Positions 33,151-41,484 of a stretch of DNA of 64,000 bases are shown piece after piece. Made by a program: the position numbers and the translations under genes. The number at the start of each line of letters is the position of its first letter. Position 1 is the first letter of the stretch. Source of the stretch: Azospirillaceae bacterium (GTDB lineage Bacteria; Pseudomonadota; Alphaproteobacteria; Azospirillales; Azospirillaceae); NCBI GenBank assembly GCA_028283825.1, contig JAPWJW010000003.1, forward strand, positions 1,201,501-1,265,500, given 5' to 3'. The notes beneath the pieces were generated by a model. The model ran no database searches and had not been told where the DNA came from. It worked only from the letters and a program-made list of their open reading frames with translations.

Positions 33151-33828
33151 TTACGCTCCGTGAGTTTCGAACAGCTCCAGCGTGCGCCGGCGCGCCAGCT
33201 TCGCATCATCCAGGTCGGCATCCGGGCGGCCGTCGTTGTTGAAGCCGTGGCCGGAGTTCTCATAGATGTGCACCGGCACCTCGGGGTGCGCCGCCGTGAT
33301 GGCGGCCGAGACGGTGTCGGCCGGGATGTGCGCGTCCTTGCGGCCCAAATGGCAGACCACCGGGCAGTTCAGGGGCAGGTCCACCATGCCGGGGATGCCG
33401 CCACCGTAATAGGCGGACACCGCCGCCAGGCCGGTGGCCTTGGACGCGGCGCGCCAGGCGACGGTGCCGCCGTAGCAATAGCCCACCAGGAAGACGGGGC
33501 CCTTGTCCTTCAGGGCGTCGACGCAGGCCTGGATGTCGGCCACCGGGTTGTCCATGCCGTTGGCCTGCATGTAGCCCACGCCCTTTTCCACGCCGGCGGG
33601 GTCGTGCTTGGCCAGGAAGCCCCTCTCCTGCCGGTCGAACATGGAGGGGGCGATGACCTCGAACCCCAGGGCGGACCAGCGGGCGACGTCGGCCTGCACG
33701 TAGTCATCCAGGCCGAAGATTTCCTGGATGACGATGACGCCGCCCTTGCGCGCACCTTCGGCGGCGGCGTGCAAGGCGGTGAATTCGAACCCGTCGATCG
33801 CGGACCGCAGGGTGATCTTCTCGGCCAT
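33151..33828 (-). CDS. Dienelactone hydrolase family protein
   Basis: The 225-residue alpha/beta hydrolase has the Cys nucleophile in GYCYGG, a catalytic Asp in GRKDAHIP and His in SGHGFNND, with QEIFGLDDYV near the N-terminus. Classical members hydrolyse dienelactone in chloroaromatic degradation, but no catechol-pathway genes are nearby, so a general carboxylic-ester hydrolase role is more likely. The length fits the family. It is flanked by a terminator downstream and a short spacer to the BrkB/YihY gene upstream. Confidence 0.92.
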   Translation of the reverse strand: MAEKITLRSAIDGFEFTALHAAAEGARKGGVIVIQEIFGLDDYVQADVARWSALGFEVIAPSMFDRQERGFLAKHDPAGVEKGVGYMQANGMDNPVADIQACVDALKDKGPVFLVGYCYGGTVAWRAASKATGLAAVSAYYGGGIPGMVDLPLNCPVVCHLGRKDAHIPADTVSAAITAAHPEVPVHIYENSGHGFNNDGRPDADLDDAKLARRRTLELFETHGA

Positions 33829-33889
33829 TATTATGATCCTAACGAATAGTGAGTGAACGGTTTGTCACCCCTGGTTACAGGGCCGGCGC

Positions 33890-35227
33890 CTATCTGCCCA
33901 CCGCCGTGCGATCTTCGGTCGCGGGTTGGATAAGCGGGGTTTCCGGCGCCAGCAGTTTCGACAGGGGCATGCCCATGAGGGAGCCGGCGTCGCGCCGCAC
34001 CTGGTCGAAGATGGTCTTGACGTTGCGCTGCCAGTCGGCCTGCAGATGCCCGACCGACAGCAGGTCGCCCCACATGCCGAAGTCCAGCGCCCAATAGAGA
34101 TCGCTCAGGCTGGCGTCGTGCGGATCGCGGGTGGCGACCCAGGCGCCGTCGGCGGTGCGCACGGTCCAGTTGGCCGCGTGCAACTGTTCCAGCATGCCGT
34201 CGACGGCCACCGCCCCCACCGGCACGCGGGTGATGATATCCGCCCGCTTCAGGGCGTGGCCGTCGCGCGACGCCAGCATCAGCTCGCGCAGGATGCCCAG
34301 CGCCACGACCAGGCGCTGGGCCGGCGACAGGCCGTCGGGCCCCAGTTCGGTGATGCGGCCCGCCCGCCATTCCGGCAGGGCCGCCGTCACCTCCGCCCCG
34401 AACAGGATCAGGCACCACACCAGGTACAGCCACAGCAGCACGGTGGGCAGCACCGACAGGGCGCCGTAGATGGTGGTGTAGGTGTGGACCTGGCCGATGT
34501 AGAGCGCGAAGGCCACCTTGGCGGCCTCCATGGCGGCACCGGCCACCACCCCGCCCACCATGGCGTCCTGCCAGCGCACCGGCCGGGTGGGGATGGCGAG
34601 ATACGTCAGCCCGAAGAACAGCGTCTCCAGCAGGCCGGGCAGCACCCGGCGCACCAGGGCGATCACCACCGAGCCCTGGCCGCCCAGGTACTCCACCGCC
34701 ACCGTGGACAGCGACAGGCTGACCCCCAGCAGCAGGGGCGCCATGGTCAGCACCGCCCAGAACGACAGCAGGCGCACCAGGACGGAGTGCCGTTCCCGGC
34801 TGCGCCAGATGGCGTTGTACGCCCCCTCGATGGAGAAGAAGAGCAGGATGGAGGTGATGGCCAGGCCCATCACGCCGACGCCGGTCATGGTGCCGGCGTT
34901 GCTGACGAACTCATGCAGGCGGTCGTTCAGGTTCTCGCCCACCTGGGGCACCAGATTCTGCAATAACAGCATTTCCGCATCAGCCCGCAGCTTTTGGAAT
35001 GCAGGAAATGCCTGGAAAATGGCGAAACCGACGGTGAAAAGCGGCACCACCGCCAGCAAACTGGTGTAGGTCAGCGAGCCCACCGCCTGCAGGCAGTTGT
35101 CGCGGTAGAAGCGGCGCACGGCGTAGCTGGCCACACCCACCACCGCCAGCAGGGCGTGCCGGGCCGCATCCGGCAGGTTCGCGATCAGGCGGTGCCAGTA
35201 AGGGACGGGGGCTGACGTATCAGTCAT
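33890..35227 (-). CDS. YihY/BrkB-family inner-membrane protein
   Basis: A 445-residue protein. Residues about 30-300 form the YihY/BrkB domain with six membrane helices and the signature FYRDNCLQAVGSLTYTSLLAVVPLF, then IEGAYNAIWR and the IYGALSVLPTVLLWLYLVW segment. A cytosolic C-terminal region of about 140 residues follows, winged-helix-like (LKRADIITRVPVGAVAVDGM) as in the longer alphaproteobacterial members. The family was once annotated as RNase BN, which is wrong; transport has been suggested but not proven. It is divergent from fabI. Confidence 0.9.
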   Translation of the reverse strand: MTDTSAPVPYWHRLIANLPDAARHALLAVVGVASYAVRRFYRDNCLQAVGSLTYTSLLAVVPLFTVGFAIFQAFPAFQKLRADAEMLLLQNLVPQVGENLNDRLHEFVSNAGTMTGVGVMGLAITSILLFFSIEGAYNAIWRSRERHSVLVRLLSFWAVLTMAPLLLGVSLSLSTVAVEYLGGQGSVVIALVRRVLPGLLETLFFGLTYLAIPTRPVRWQDAMVGGVVAGAAMEAAKVAFALYIGQVHTYTTIYGALSVLPTVLLWLYLVWCLILFGAEVTAALPEWRAGRITELGPDGLSPAQRLVVALGILRELMLASRDGHALKRADIITRVPVGAVAVDGMLEQLHAANWTVRTADGAWVATRDPHDASLSDLYWALDFGMWGDLLSVGHLQADWQRNVKTIFDQVRRDAGSLMGMPLSKLLAPETPLIQPATEDRTAVGR

Positions 35228-35351
35228 GAGAACCTGCCGATCGAAGGCTGCCGCCTGTGAATTCTAGCCGTGCGCTTATGTCGGGTGCCCAGCCTTTGAC
35301 CGTAAAACCGGTTCGTGTAGGATGCGCGCCTAATTTTCCGGAGAGAGACCG

Positions 35352-36227
35352 ATGAGCACTTCGACTGGCACCCCCGTGACGGGGGGCCCCGTGACCGGCA
35401 CCCTGATGGCCGGCAAGCGCGGCCTGATCATGGGTGTCGCCAACGATCGGTCCATCGCCTGGGGCATCGCCAAGGCGGTCGCGGCCCAGGGTGCCGAACT
35501 GGCCTTCACCTATCTGGGCGACGCGCTGGCCAAGCGGGTGAAGCCGCTGGCCGAACAGCTGGGCGTGCCGCTGGTGCTGCCCTGCGACGTCAATGACGAG
35601 GCCAGCATCGACGCGGTGTTCGCGACCCTGAAGGAAAAGTGGGGGACCATTGACTTCGTGGTGCATGCGATCGGCTTTTCCGACAAGAACGAGTTGGACG
35701 GGCTGTATCTCAACACCTCACGGTCCAACTTCCTGATGACCATGGATGTTTCCTGCTATTCCTTCACGGCGGTGGCCCAGCGGGCGGTGCCGATGATGAC
35801 GAACGGCGGCAGCCTGCTGACCCTCAGCTATTATGGCGCCGAGCGGGTGATGCCGCACTACAATGTCATGGGTGTCGCCAAGGCCGCGCTGGAGGCCAGC
35901 GTGCGTTACCTGGCGGCCGACCTGGGCGGGCAGAACATCCGCGTCAACGCCATTTCCGCCGGCCCGATCAAGACCCTGGCCGCCAGCGGCATCGGCGACT
36001 TCCGCGCCATCCTGAAGTGGAATGAACTGAACGCCCCGCTGAAGCGCAACGTCACCACGGGTGAGGTCGGCAATTCCGCCCTGTACCTGCTGAGCGACCT
36101 GGGCAGCGGCGTCACGGGCGAAGTCCACCACGTCGACAGCGGCTATCACACCGTCGGCATGCTGGCGGTGGACAGTGCTGCGGAAACCGCGGCCCTGCTG
36201 CAAAGCCTGGTCAAGTCGGAAGGGTAA
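35352..36227 (+). CDS. fabI: Enoyl-[acyl-carrier-protein] reductase
   Basis: FabI catalyses the last reduction of each fatty-acid elongation cycle with NADH. The 291-residue protein shows the FabI-type nucleotide motif GVANDRSIAWGIA, HAIGFSDKNEL, the catalytic Tyr and Lys in HYNVMGVAKAALEA (YxxxxxxK) and the substrate-loop region SAGPIKTLAASGI. A 20-residue N-terminal extension (MSTSTGTPVTGG) precedes the domain; the start has GGAGAGAG upstream. aroC follows after six bases and the two are probably co-transcribed. FabI is the triclosan target by family. Confidence 0.96.
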   Translation: MSTSTGTPVTGGPVTGTLMAGKRGLIMGVANDRSIAWGIAKAVAAQGAELAFTYLGDALAKRVKPLAEQLGVPLVLPCDVNDEASIDAVFATLKEKWGTIDFVVHAIGFSDKNELDGLYLNTSRSNFLMTMDVSCYSFTAVAQRAVPMMTNGGSLLTLSYYGAERVMPHYNVMGVAKAALEASVRYLAADLGGQNIRVNAISAGPIKTLAASGIGDFRAILKWNELNAPLKRNVTTGEVGNSALYLLSDLGSGVTGEVHHVDSGYHTVGMLAVDSAAETAALLQSLVKSEG

Positions 36228-36233
36228 GCTGAC

Positions 36234-37313
36234 ATGGCCGGGAACGGCATCGGGACCCAGTTCCGTTTCACCACCTTCGGCGAAAGCCACGGGGTGGCGC
36301 TGGGCTGCGTGGTCGACGGCGTGCCGCCGTTGATGGAGCTGGACGAGGCGTGGGTCCAGGGTTTCCTGGACCGGCGCAAGCCCGGCCAGTCGCGCTTCAC
36401 CACCCAGCGGCGCGAACCGGACACGGTGCGCATCCTGTCCGGCGTGTTCGAGGGCAAGACCACCGGCACGCCCGTCTGCCTGATGATCGAGAACGAGGAC
36501 CAGCGGTCCAAGGACTACGGCGACATCAAGGACAAGTTCAGGCCGGGCCACGCCGATTACACCTATTGGGAACGCTACGGCATCCGCGACTATCGCGGCG
36601 GCGGCCGGTCGTCGGCGCGGGAAACCGCGTCGCGCGTGGCCGCCGGTGCCGTGGCGCGCCGGGTGCTGGAGGCGGTGCCGGGTGGCGTCACCATCCGCGC
36701 AGCATTGGTGCAGGTGGGCCCGCACAAGGTGGACCGGTCGCGCTGGGACTGGGACCAGGTGGACCAGAACCCGCTGTTCTGCCCCGACCCGGTGATGGCC
36801 GAGGAATGGGCGCACTATCTGGACGGCATCCGCAAGAACGGCTCCTCCGTCGGTGCCGTGGTCGAGGTGGTGGCGTCGGGCGTGCCCGCCGGCCTGGGTG
36901 AGCCCATCTACGACAAGCTGGACGGGGATCTCGCCCGCGCCATGATGACCATCAACGCCGTCAAGGGCGTGGAGATCGGCGCCGGTTTCGCCGCCGCCGA
37001 ACTGACCGGCGAGGAAAACGCCGACGAGATGCGGGCCGGCCCCGACGGCAAGCCCCTCTTCACCAGCAACCACGCCGGCGGCATCCTGGGCGGCCTGTCC
37101 ACCGGCCAGGATGTGGTGGTGCGCTTCGCCGTGAAGCCCACCAGCAGCATCCTGACCCCCCGCCGCACCCTGGACATCCACGGGCAAGAGACGGACATCC
37201 TGACCAAGGGTCGTCACGACCCCTGCGTCGGCATCCGTGCCGTGCCGGTGGGCGAGGCCATGATGGCCTGCGTACTGGCCGACCATTGGCTGCGGCTGAG
37301 GGCTTATAGATAA
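36234..37313 (+). CDS. aroC: Chorismate synthase
   Basis: AroC makes chorismate from EPSP using reduced FMN, the branch point to aromatic amino acids and folate. The 359-residue protein starts with [20 protein letters not shown], contains [20 protein letters not shown], the signature [20 protein letters not shown], and [16 protein letters not shown] and a conserved RHDPC near the end. Length and motifs match. It is in an operon with fabI. The folate-branch genes pabB and pabC lie 2.5 kb downstream on the other strand. The stop is followed within six bases by repeat R6. Confidence 0.97.
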   Translation: MAGNGIGTQFRFTTFGESHGVALGCVVDGVPPLMELDEAWVQGFLDRRKPGQSRFTTQRREPDTVRILSGVFEGKTTGTPVCLMIENEDQRSKDYGDIKDKFRPGHADYTYWERYGIRDYRGGGRSSARETASRVAAGAVARRVLEAVPGGVTIRAALVQVGPHKVDRSRWDWDQVDQNPLFCPDPVMAEEWAHYLDGIRKNGSSVGAVVEVVASGVPAGLGEPIYDKLDGDLARAMMTINAVKGVEIGAGFAAAELTGEENADEMRAGPDGKPLFTSNHAGGILGGLSTGQDVVVRFAVKPTSSILTPRRTLDIHGQETDILTKGRHDPCVGIRAVPVGEAMMACVLADHWLRLRAYR

Positions 37314-37318
37314 GATTC

Positions 37319-37435
37319 CCTCAGACGCCGGGCGCCGGCATCCGCCGGCTTGGCTTCCTCGTTTTGCAGTCCAGTCCGTTCCCCGCAAAACTCCGGCGGC
37401 CACGGTCGTGGCCTACAACGGCGTGAACGCCGTTG
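37319..37435 (+). repeat. Three-hairpin intergenic repeat, copy R6
   Basis: Core from 37319 with GCCGGC-ATCC-GCCGGC, arms GTTTTGC/GCAAAAC, GGCCAC-GGTC-GTGGCC, then the terminal hairpin CAACGGCGT / ACGCCGTTG (37416-37435). It starts six bases after the aroC stop. Confidence 0.9.
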
Positions 37436-37460
37436 ATTTCGCTTATGACTTGGAAACGGC

Positions 37461-37500
37461 AACGGCCCCGCCTGATCACCAGGCGGGGCCGTTTTGCTTT
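37461..37500. terminator. Intrinsic terminator between aroC and the spore-coat-U-like gene
   Basis: A 14-bp stem AACGGCCCCGCCTG / CAGGCGGGGCCGTT with a loop of five bases, followed on the plus strand by TTGCTTTT. It can serve aroC after repeat R6 and, on the other strand, the first spore-coat-U-like gene. Confidence 0.85.
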
Positions 37501-37503
37501 TGG

Positions 37504-37516
37504 CCGAACCGATAGG
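37504..37516 (-). promoter_or_regulatory. 3' UTR segment complementary to the 5' UTR of the same gene (copy 1)
   Basis: On the mRNA strand this reads CCTATCGGTTCGG, five bases after the stop codon. It is the exact complement of CCGAACCGATAGG in the leader of the same gene (37987-37999), which includes the AGG of the ribosome binding site. Confidence 0.6.
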
Positions 37517-37521
37517 GCCGA

Positions 37522-37977
37522 TCAGCGGCCCTGGATGGTGATGGTCAGGGTGTCGGTGTAGCTGCCAGCGACGGCCTGGGCGTTGGCGGGCACGGTCACG
37601 GCGATGGTGGCCTGCTTGGCGAACTGGGCGGAGGAGCGGCTGACGTTGACGCTGCTGCCGCTGGACTGGCCGTCGTAAATGGGGGTGTAGCTGATGGGCT
37701 GGGCGCCATTGGCCGAGGACTTCAGGTTGGCGCCGTTGGCCGAGGAGACCGAGATGGTGTAGCCCGCGCCGTCGTTGCAGGTCTCCACCGCCGTGCCGAC
37801 GGTGACGTTGGTCGAACCCGTCAGGATGTTCAGCTGCGCGCCGGCGTCGGTGACCGCGATGGTGCAGGTCTGGGCGACGGTGCCGTTCAACTGCACGGTG
37901 CCGGAGGTGGCGGCGAAGGCGGGGGCGGCGACCAGGGCGGCGGCGAAAACGGCGGCGGCGGCGATGCGGCGGATCAT
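37522..37977 (-). CDS. Spore-coat-protein-U/fimbrial-like exoprotein, paralogue 1
   Basis: A 151-residue exported protein: signal peptide MIRRIAAAAVFAAALVAAPAFA, then an Ig-like beta domain with GTVQLNGTVAQTCTIAV, VGTAVETCNDGAGYTISV (the two conserved Cys) and the C-terminal donor-like strand YTDTLTITIQG. This is the SCPU domain found in secreted chaperone-usher pilus subunits. No usher or chaperone gene is in the window, so if it is a pilin the assembly genes are elsewhere. A paralogue of the same length lies directly upstream on the strand. The leader contains TAGGAATT as ribosome site. Confidence 0.85.
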   Translation of the reverse strand: MIRRIAAAAVFAAALVAAPAFAATSGTVQLNGTVAQTCTIAVTDAGAQLNILTGSTNVTVGTAVETCNDGAGYTISVSSANGANLKSSANGAQPISYTPIYDGQSSGSSVNVSRSSAQFAKQATIAVTVPANAQAVAGSYTDTLTITIQGR

Positions 37978-37986
37978 GGCGAAATT

Positions 37987-37999
37987 CCTATCGGTTCGG
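37987..37999 (-). promoter_or_regulatory. 5' UTR segment overlapping the ribosome site, copy 1
   Basis: On the mRNA strand CCGAACCGATAGG ends in the Shine-Dalgarno AGG, ten bases before the ATG. The same 13-mer occurs in the leader of paralogue 2. It can pair over 13 bp with the segment after the stop codon. Confidence 0.6.
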
Positions 38000-38233
38000 T
38001 GGGCTTGTTGCCCGGCTGTTTAATGCTTCCGATATAAGCAATTCGGATGCCAGGTTCGGTGGCATAGCGGGCCATTTTTGTAACTGATTGAAAATCATCA
38101 CTTATCTGTAAGATGGACTTTGCCGTCACGGCACAGGCGTCCACCGCCATGGCGATACGCAACAGTGCCGAAATGACAAGCTCAATGAAATCAATGCATT
38201 ACAAGATGCATTCAGCCATGGTCCGAACAGCAC

Positions 38234-38265
38234 AAAGGGGCGGCCCCGGCTGGGACCGCCCCTTC
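38234..38265 (-). terminator. Terminator-like hairpin after spore-coat-U-like paralogue 2
   Basis: On the minus strand AAGGGGCGG pairs with CCGCCCCTT (stem interrupted in the middle), followed by TGTG. The weak T-content makes it a moderate candidate. Confidence 0.55.
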
Positions 38266-38275
38266 GCGAACTTAA

Positions 38276-38285
38276 CCGAACCGAT
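38276..38285 (-). promoter_or_regulatory. 3' UTR segment complementary to the 5' UTR of the same gene (copy 2)
   Basis: On the mRNA strand ATCGGTTCGG, eight bases after the stop codon, is the exact complement of CCGAACCGAT in the leader at 38784-38793. Confidence 0.55.
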
Positions 38286-38293
38286 GCGGCGGC

Positions 38294-38770
38294 TTACTTG
38301 CCGGCGATGGTGACCGTCAGGGTGTCGGCGTAGCTGCCGGCGATGGCCTGGGCGCTGGCCGGAACCGTCACGTACATGGCGGCGGTCTTGGCGAACTGCG
38401 CGCCCGACCGGGTGACCGTGAAGCTGGAGCCGGAGCCGTTGGTGCCGTCGTAGGTGGTGGTGTAGTTGATGGCCTGGGCGCCGGTGGCCGAGGACTTCAG
38501 CGAACCGTTGTTGGCGGAGGCGACGGTGATGGTGTAGCCCGCACCGTCGTTGCAGTTCTCAACCACCGAACCGACCTGCACGTTGCTGGAGCCGGCCAGG
38601 ATGTTCAGCGTGGCGTTGCTGTCGGTGACGGCCACGGTGCAGGTCAGCGCCACGGTGCTGTTCAGCTGCACGGTACCCGAGGTGCCGGTGGTGGCGGCGA
38701 AGGACGGGGCGGCGGCGAAAGCGGCGAAGACAACGGCGGCAGTGGCGGCGGCAGCGATGCGGCGGATCAT
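38294..38770 (-). CDS. Spore-coat-protein-U/fimbrial-like exoprotein, paralogue 2
   Basis: A 158-residue paralogue of the downstream gene: signal peptide MIRRIAAAATAAVVFAAFAAAPSFA, conserved Cys in VALTCTVAV and VVENCNDGAGYTITV, and the final strand YADTLTVTIAGK. The two proteins align along their whole length with many substitutions, so the duplication is not recent. Yet the leader 13-mer CCGAACCGATAGG is unchanged. The ATG at 38770 begins exactly the same MIRRIAAAA as the paralogue. Major pilin-like or biofilm surface role is inferred from the domain only. Confidence 0.85.
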   Translation of the reverse strand: MIRRIAAAATAAVVFAAFAAAPSFAATTGTSGTVQLNSTVALTCTVAVTDSNATLNILAGSSNVQVGSVVENCNDGAGYTITVASANNGSLKSSATGAQAINYTTTYDGTNGSGSSFTVTRSGAQFAKTAAMYVTVPASAQAIAGSYADTLTVTIAGK

Positions 38771-38780
38771 GACGTGAATT

Positions 38781-38793
38781 CCTATCGGTTCGG
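38781..38793 (-). promoter_or_regulatory. 5' UTR segment beside the ribosome site, copy 2
   Basis: On the mRNA strand CCGAACCGATAGG lies in the leader of paralogue 2, identical to the 13-mer in the leader of paralogue 1. Ten of the bases (38784-38793) are complementary to the segment after the stop codon of this gene. Confidence 0.6.
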
Positions 38794-39038
38794 GTGGGCT
38801 TGCTGCCCAGGTTGGTTCATGCCTGTTCTTAAGCATCCGGCATGCCAACTTTCGCCGCACCGCGAGCATTCTCTGAAAATATTAGCGATATCAGTCAGAT
38901 AGGAACGCGGCCCGTCTTCAACCCACCCCACCCGATCGGCATATATCCTTGGAACTAGAAAAACCAATGCATCACGCATCACGCCCTCGGGATAGGGCGT
39001 AACTGCATTTCGCAACAAACCCATGCGATGTGCAAAAA

Positions 39039-39839
39039 TCAGGTTCGGCGCCGCGCCTCGAGCATCAGGGCACCTGGCCGGCCATCGCCCACCGGCCGGC
39101 CATCCATGGCCACCACCGGCCGTACCATGAGGCTGGAGGTGAGGAACAGTTCCGTGGCGCGGACCAGGTCGGCCGGCAGCAGGGATCGCTCCACACCGCC
39201 CAGTTGATCCATTACGGCCGCCCGCCGGGTTCCGGGCAGCACGCCGTCCGCCAGCGGCGGGGTCACCAGGGCGCCGTCCAGCACCGCGAACAGCGTGGCG
39301 GCGGTGGCGCCCGCCACCCGGCCGGCGGTGTTCAGCAGCACGGCGTCGTCCGCCCCCTCCGCCGCCGCCTGGCGCCGCGCGAGGATCTGGTCCAGGTAGT
39401 TCAGGCTTTTCACCCGCGACAGGGGCGAATGCTCGTTACGGCGGGTGACCGTCGCCACCACCACCCGGGCCGGCGGCAACACCGCGCCGGCGGGGGCCGC
39501 CGTCACCAGGATGGTGGGTGTGGGCGGGTTCGGACGCGGCAGGCCCCGGGGGCCGAGGCCGGCACTGACCGTCAGGCGCAGGGCACCATCCGCCAGATCG
39601 TTGGCCGCCGCCGTATCGGCCAGCGCCGCCGCCAATTCAGCCATGGGCGGCAGGGGCAGGCCCAGCACCGCCGCCCCATCCCGCAGGCGCGCCAGATGGG
39701 CGTCCAGGCGGACAACGGCGCCGTCCCGCCAGCACAGCGTCTCAAACAGGCCGTCGCCCAGCAGGAAGCCCCGGTCATTGAACGCGATGCCGGCGGATGC
39801 CGCCGGTCGCAAGGTACCGTTCAGCCAGACCAGGTTCAT
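39039..39839 (-). CDS. pabC: Aminodeoxychorismate lyase (class IV aminotransferase fold)
   Basis: PabC converts aminodeoxychorismate to p-aminobenzoate with pyridoxal phosphate. The 266-residue class IV protein has FNDRGFLLGDGLFETLCWRDG, the PLP lysine in SRVKSLNYLDQI, and the conserved NTAGRVAGATAATLFAV and ADGVLPGTRR segments. Class IV also includes branched-chain and D-amino-acid aminotransferases; the four-base overlap with pabB strongly favours the lyase role. The pair supplies the folate precursor p-aminobenzoate. Confidence 0.9.
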   Translation of the reverse strand: MNLVWLNGTLRPAASAGIAFNDRGFLLGDGLFETLCWRDGAVVRLDAHLARLRDGAAVLGLPLPPMAELAAALADTAAANDLADGALRLTVSAGLGPRGLPRPNPPTPTILVTAAPAGAVLPPARVVVATVTRRNEHSPLSRVKSLNYLDQILARRQAAAEGADDAVLLNTAGRVAGATAATLFAVLDGALVTPPLADGVLPGTRRAAVMDQLGGVERSLLPADLVRATELFLTSSLMVRPVVAMDGRPVGDGRPGALMLEARRRT

Positions 39840-41290
39840 GCCGCCTCGCTTCCGGATCGCCCACTGTCCGCCACCACCGGCGGCCAGGCCATGTCGGGGT
39901 CCAACGCCGTCAGCAGCGCCTTGGCCTTGACCAGGCTTTCCTCATATTCCGCCGCCGGGTCGCTGTCGGCCACGATGCCGCCGCCGGCCTGGACCATCAC
40001 CCGGCCCTCGGCCACCGCCAGGGTGCGGATGATGATGGAACTGTCCATGGCCCCGTCCCAGCCCAGCCACAGCACCGACCCGCAATAGGGCCCACGCCGG
40101 GCGCCCTCCAGCTCATGGATGATCTGCATGGCGCGGATCTTGGGCGCCCCGGTGATGGACCCGCCGGGGAAGGTGGCGCGCAGCAGATCCACCGGCCCCA
40201 GGCCGCGCTTGAGGGTCGCCTCCACCACGCTGACCAGGTGATGCACGGTGCGATAGCTTTCCAGCCCGCACAGGGTGGGCACCGCCACACTGCCCACCTC
40301 CGCCACCCGCGACAGGTCGTTGCGCATCAGATCCACGATCATCAGGTTTTCCGCCCTATCCTTGGGCGAGGCCAACAGGTCGGCCGCCAGGGCCCGGTCA
40401 CGAACGGGGTCGGGGTCGCGTGGCCGCGTGCCCTTGATGGGCCGGGTCTGCACCCGGCCGGCGGTGTCCAGCGCCAGGAAGCGTTCCGGCGACACCGACA
40501 CCACCGCGCGGCCCTGGCCCAAGTCAAGCAAGGCCGAAAACGGCGCCGCCGCGCGGGGCCGCAGCCGGGCGTACAGGTCCAGCGGCGTCGCGCCCGGCGC
40601 CAGGCGGGCCAGGAAACGCTGGGTGATGTTGGCCTGGTAGATGTCGCCGGCGGCGATGTAGTCCACCGTGCGCGCCACCGCCGCCTCATGATCGTCCCTG
40701 GACCAGGCGGCGCGCCAGCCGGCCCCGTCCAGCAAGGGGCCCTGCCCTGCCGGCGTCGCACCGGCAGGGGCATCCAGCAGCGCCTGCCATTCCCGGGCGC
40801 GGGCGTCGGCATCCGGCCGGCCGGCGGACAGGATCCAGGCCCGCCCCGTCGCATGGTCGATGGCGACGATGCGGTTATAAAAGCCCACCGCCATGTCGGG
40901 CAGCGGCAGGTCGGCGGCATGCGGTGCCGGCAGCGCCTCCAGTTGGCCGCCCAGCTCATACCCCAGGAATCCCACCGCTCCACCGCGGAAAGGCGGCAGG
41001 TCCGGTGCCGTGGGGCCATCGCCCACCAGCACCCGCCCAGCCGCCAGCAGGTCGCCCACCACCGTCAGCGCGTCACCCGCCACCACCTGGCCGTTCACCG
41101 TGACGGCGGCACCGGCGCATTCCACCCAGGCATGGGGATCGGCGCCGATGTAGCTGTAGCGGGCGCGGGTCAGATCGGCGGCAGCGCCATCCAGCAGGAA
41201 GGGACGCGACAGGTGCGCCAGCCGGGCGTACAGCGCCACGGGATCGGTGATGGACAGCGGCACTGCCGTGATGGATGCGGGGCGCGTCAT
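39836..41290 (-). CDS. pabB: Aminodeoxychorismate synthase component I
   Basis: The 484-residue chorismate-binding enzyme adds an amino group to chorismate. Motifs: N-terminal YSYIGADPHAWVE and PPFRGGAVGFLGYE, then GDIYQANITQRF, SPERFLALD, PIKGTRPRD, ENLMIVDLMRNDLSRV, TFPGGSITGAPKIRAM and GGGIVADSDPAAEYEES. The Lys of PIKGT distinguishes aminodeoxychorismate synthase from anthranilate synthase (TrpE has Ala there). The stop overlaps the pabC start by four bases. A glutamine amidotransferase subunit (PabA) is not nearby and must be encoded elsewhere. Confidence 0.95.
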   Translation of the reverse strand: MTRPASITAVPLSITDPVALYARLAHLSRPFLLDGAAADLTRARYSYIGADPHAWVECAGAAVTVNGQVVAGDALTVVGDLLAAGRVLVGDGPTAPDLPPFRGGAVGFLGYELGGQLEALPAPHAADLPLPDMAVGFYNRIVAIDHATGRAWILSAGRPDADARAREWQALLDAPAGATPAGQGPLLDGAGWRAAWSRDDHEAAVARTVDYIAAGDIYQANITQRFLARLAPGATPLDLYARLRPRAAAPFSALLDLGQGRAVVSVSPERFLALDTAGRVQTRPIKGTRPRDPDPVRDRALAADLLASPKDRAENLMIVDLMRNDLSRVAEVGSVAVPTLCGLESYRTVHHLVSVVEATLKRGLGPVDLLRATFPGGSITGAPKIRAMQIIHELEGARRGPYCGSVLWLGWDGAMDSSIIIRTLAVAEGRVMVQAGGGIVADSDPAAEYEESLVKAKALLTALDPDMAWPPVVADSGRSGSEAA

Positions 41291-41484
41291 GGTGGGCGGA
41301 CCTTACCCCGTCGACCGGGGCCCCGCCAGACGAAGGTCGGCAACCTTGTGTCTTATGAAATGGGTGTCTTACGAATGGCGCCAGCCGAAGGTAAGGCATG
41401 CCCCGCCACCCGGCCGCCTTGGCAAGGGTCACGCGCTGTGGTGGTATGGCGGTCGGAATTTACGGCTCCCAGGAAACCGCCTCG

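Larger units (their letters stand above)
37978..38293. other. Region between the two spore-coat-U-like genes
   Basis: The 316 bp hold the leader of paralogue 1, a terminator for paralogue 2, and an AT-richer middle (about 38025-38230). The leader contains GGGCAACAAGCCC, a small hairpin that recurs as GGGCAGCAAGCCC upstream of paralogue 2. No coding sequence is supported. Confidence 0.5.
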
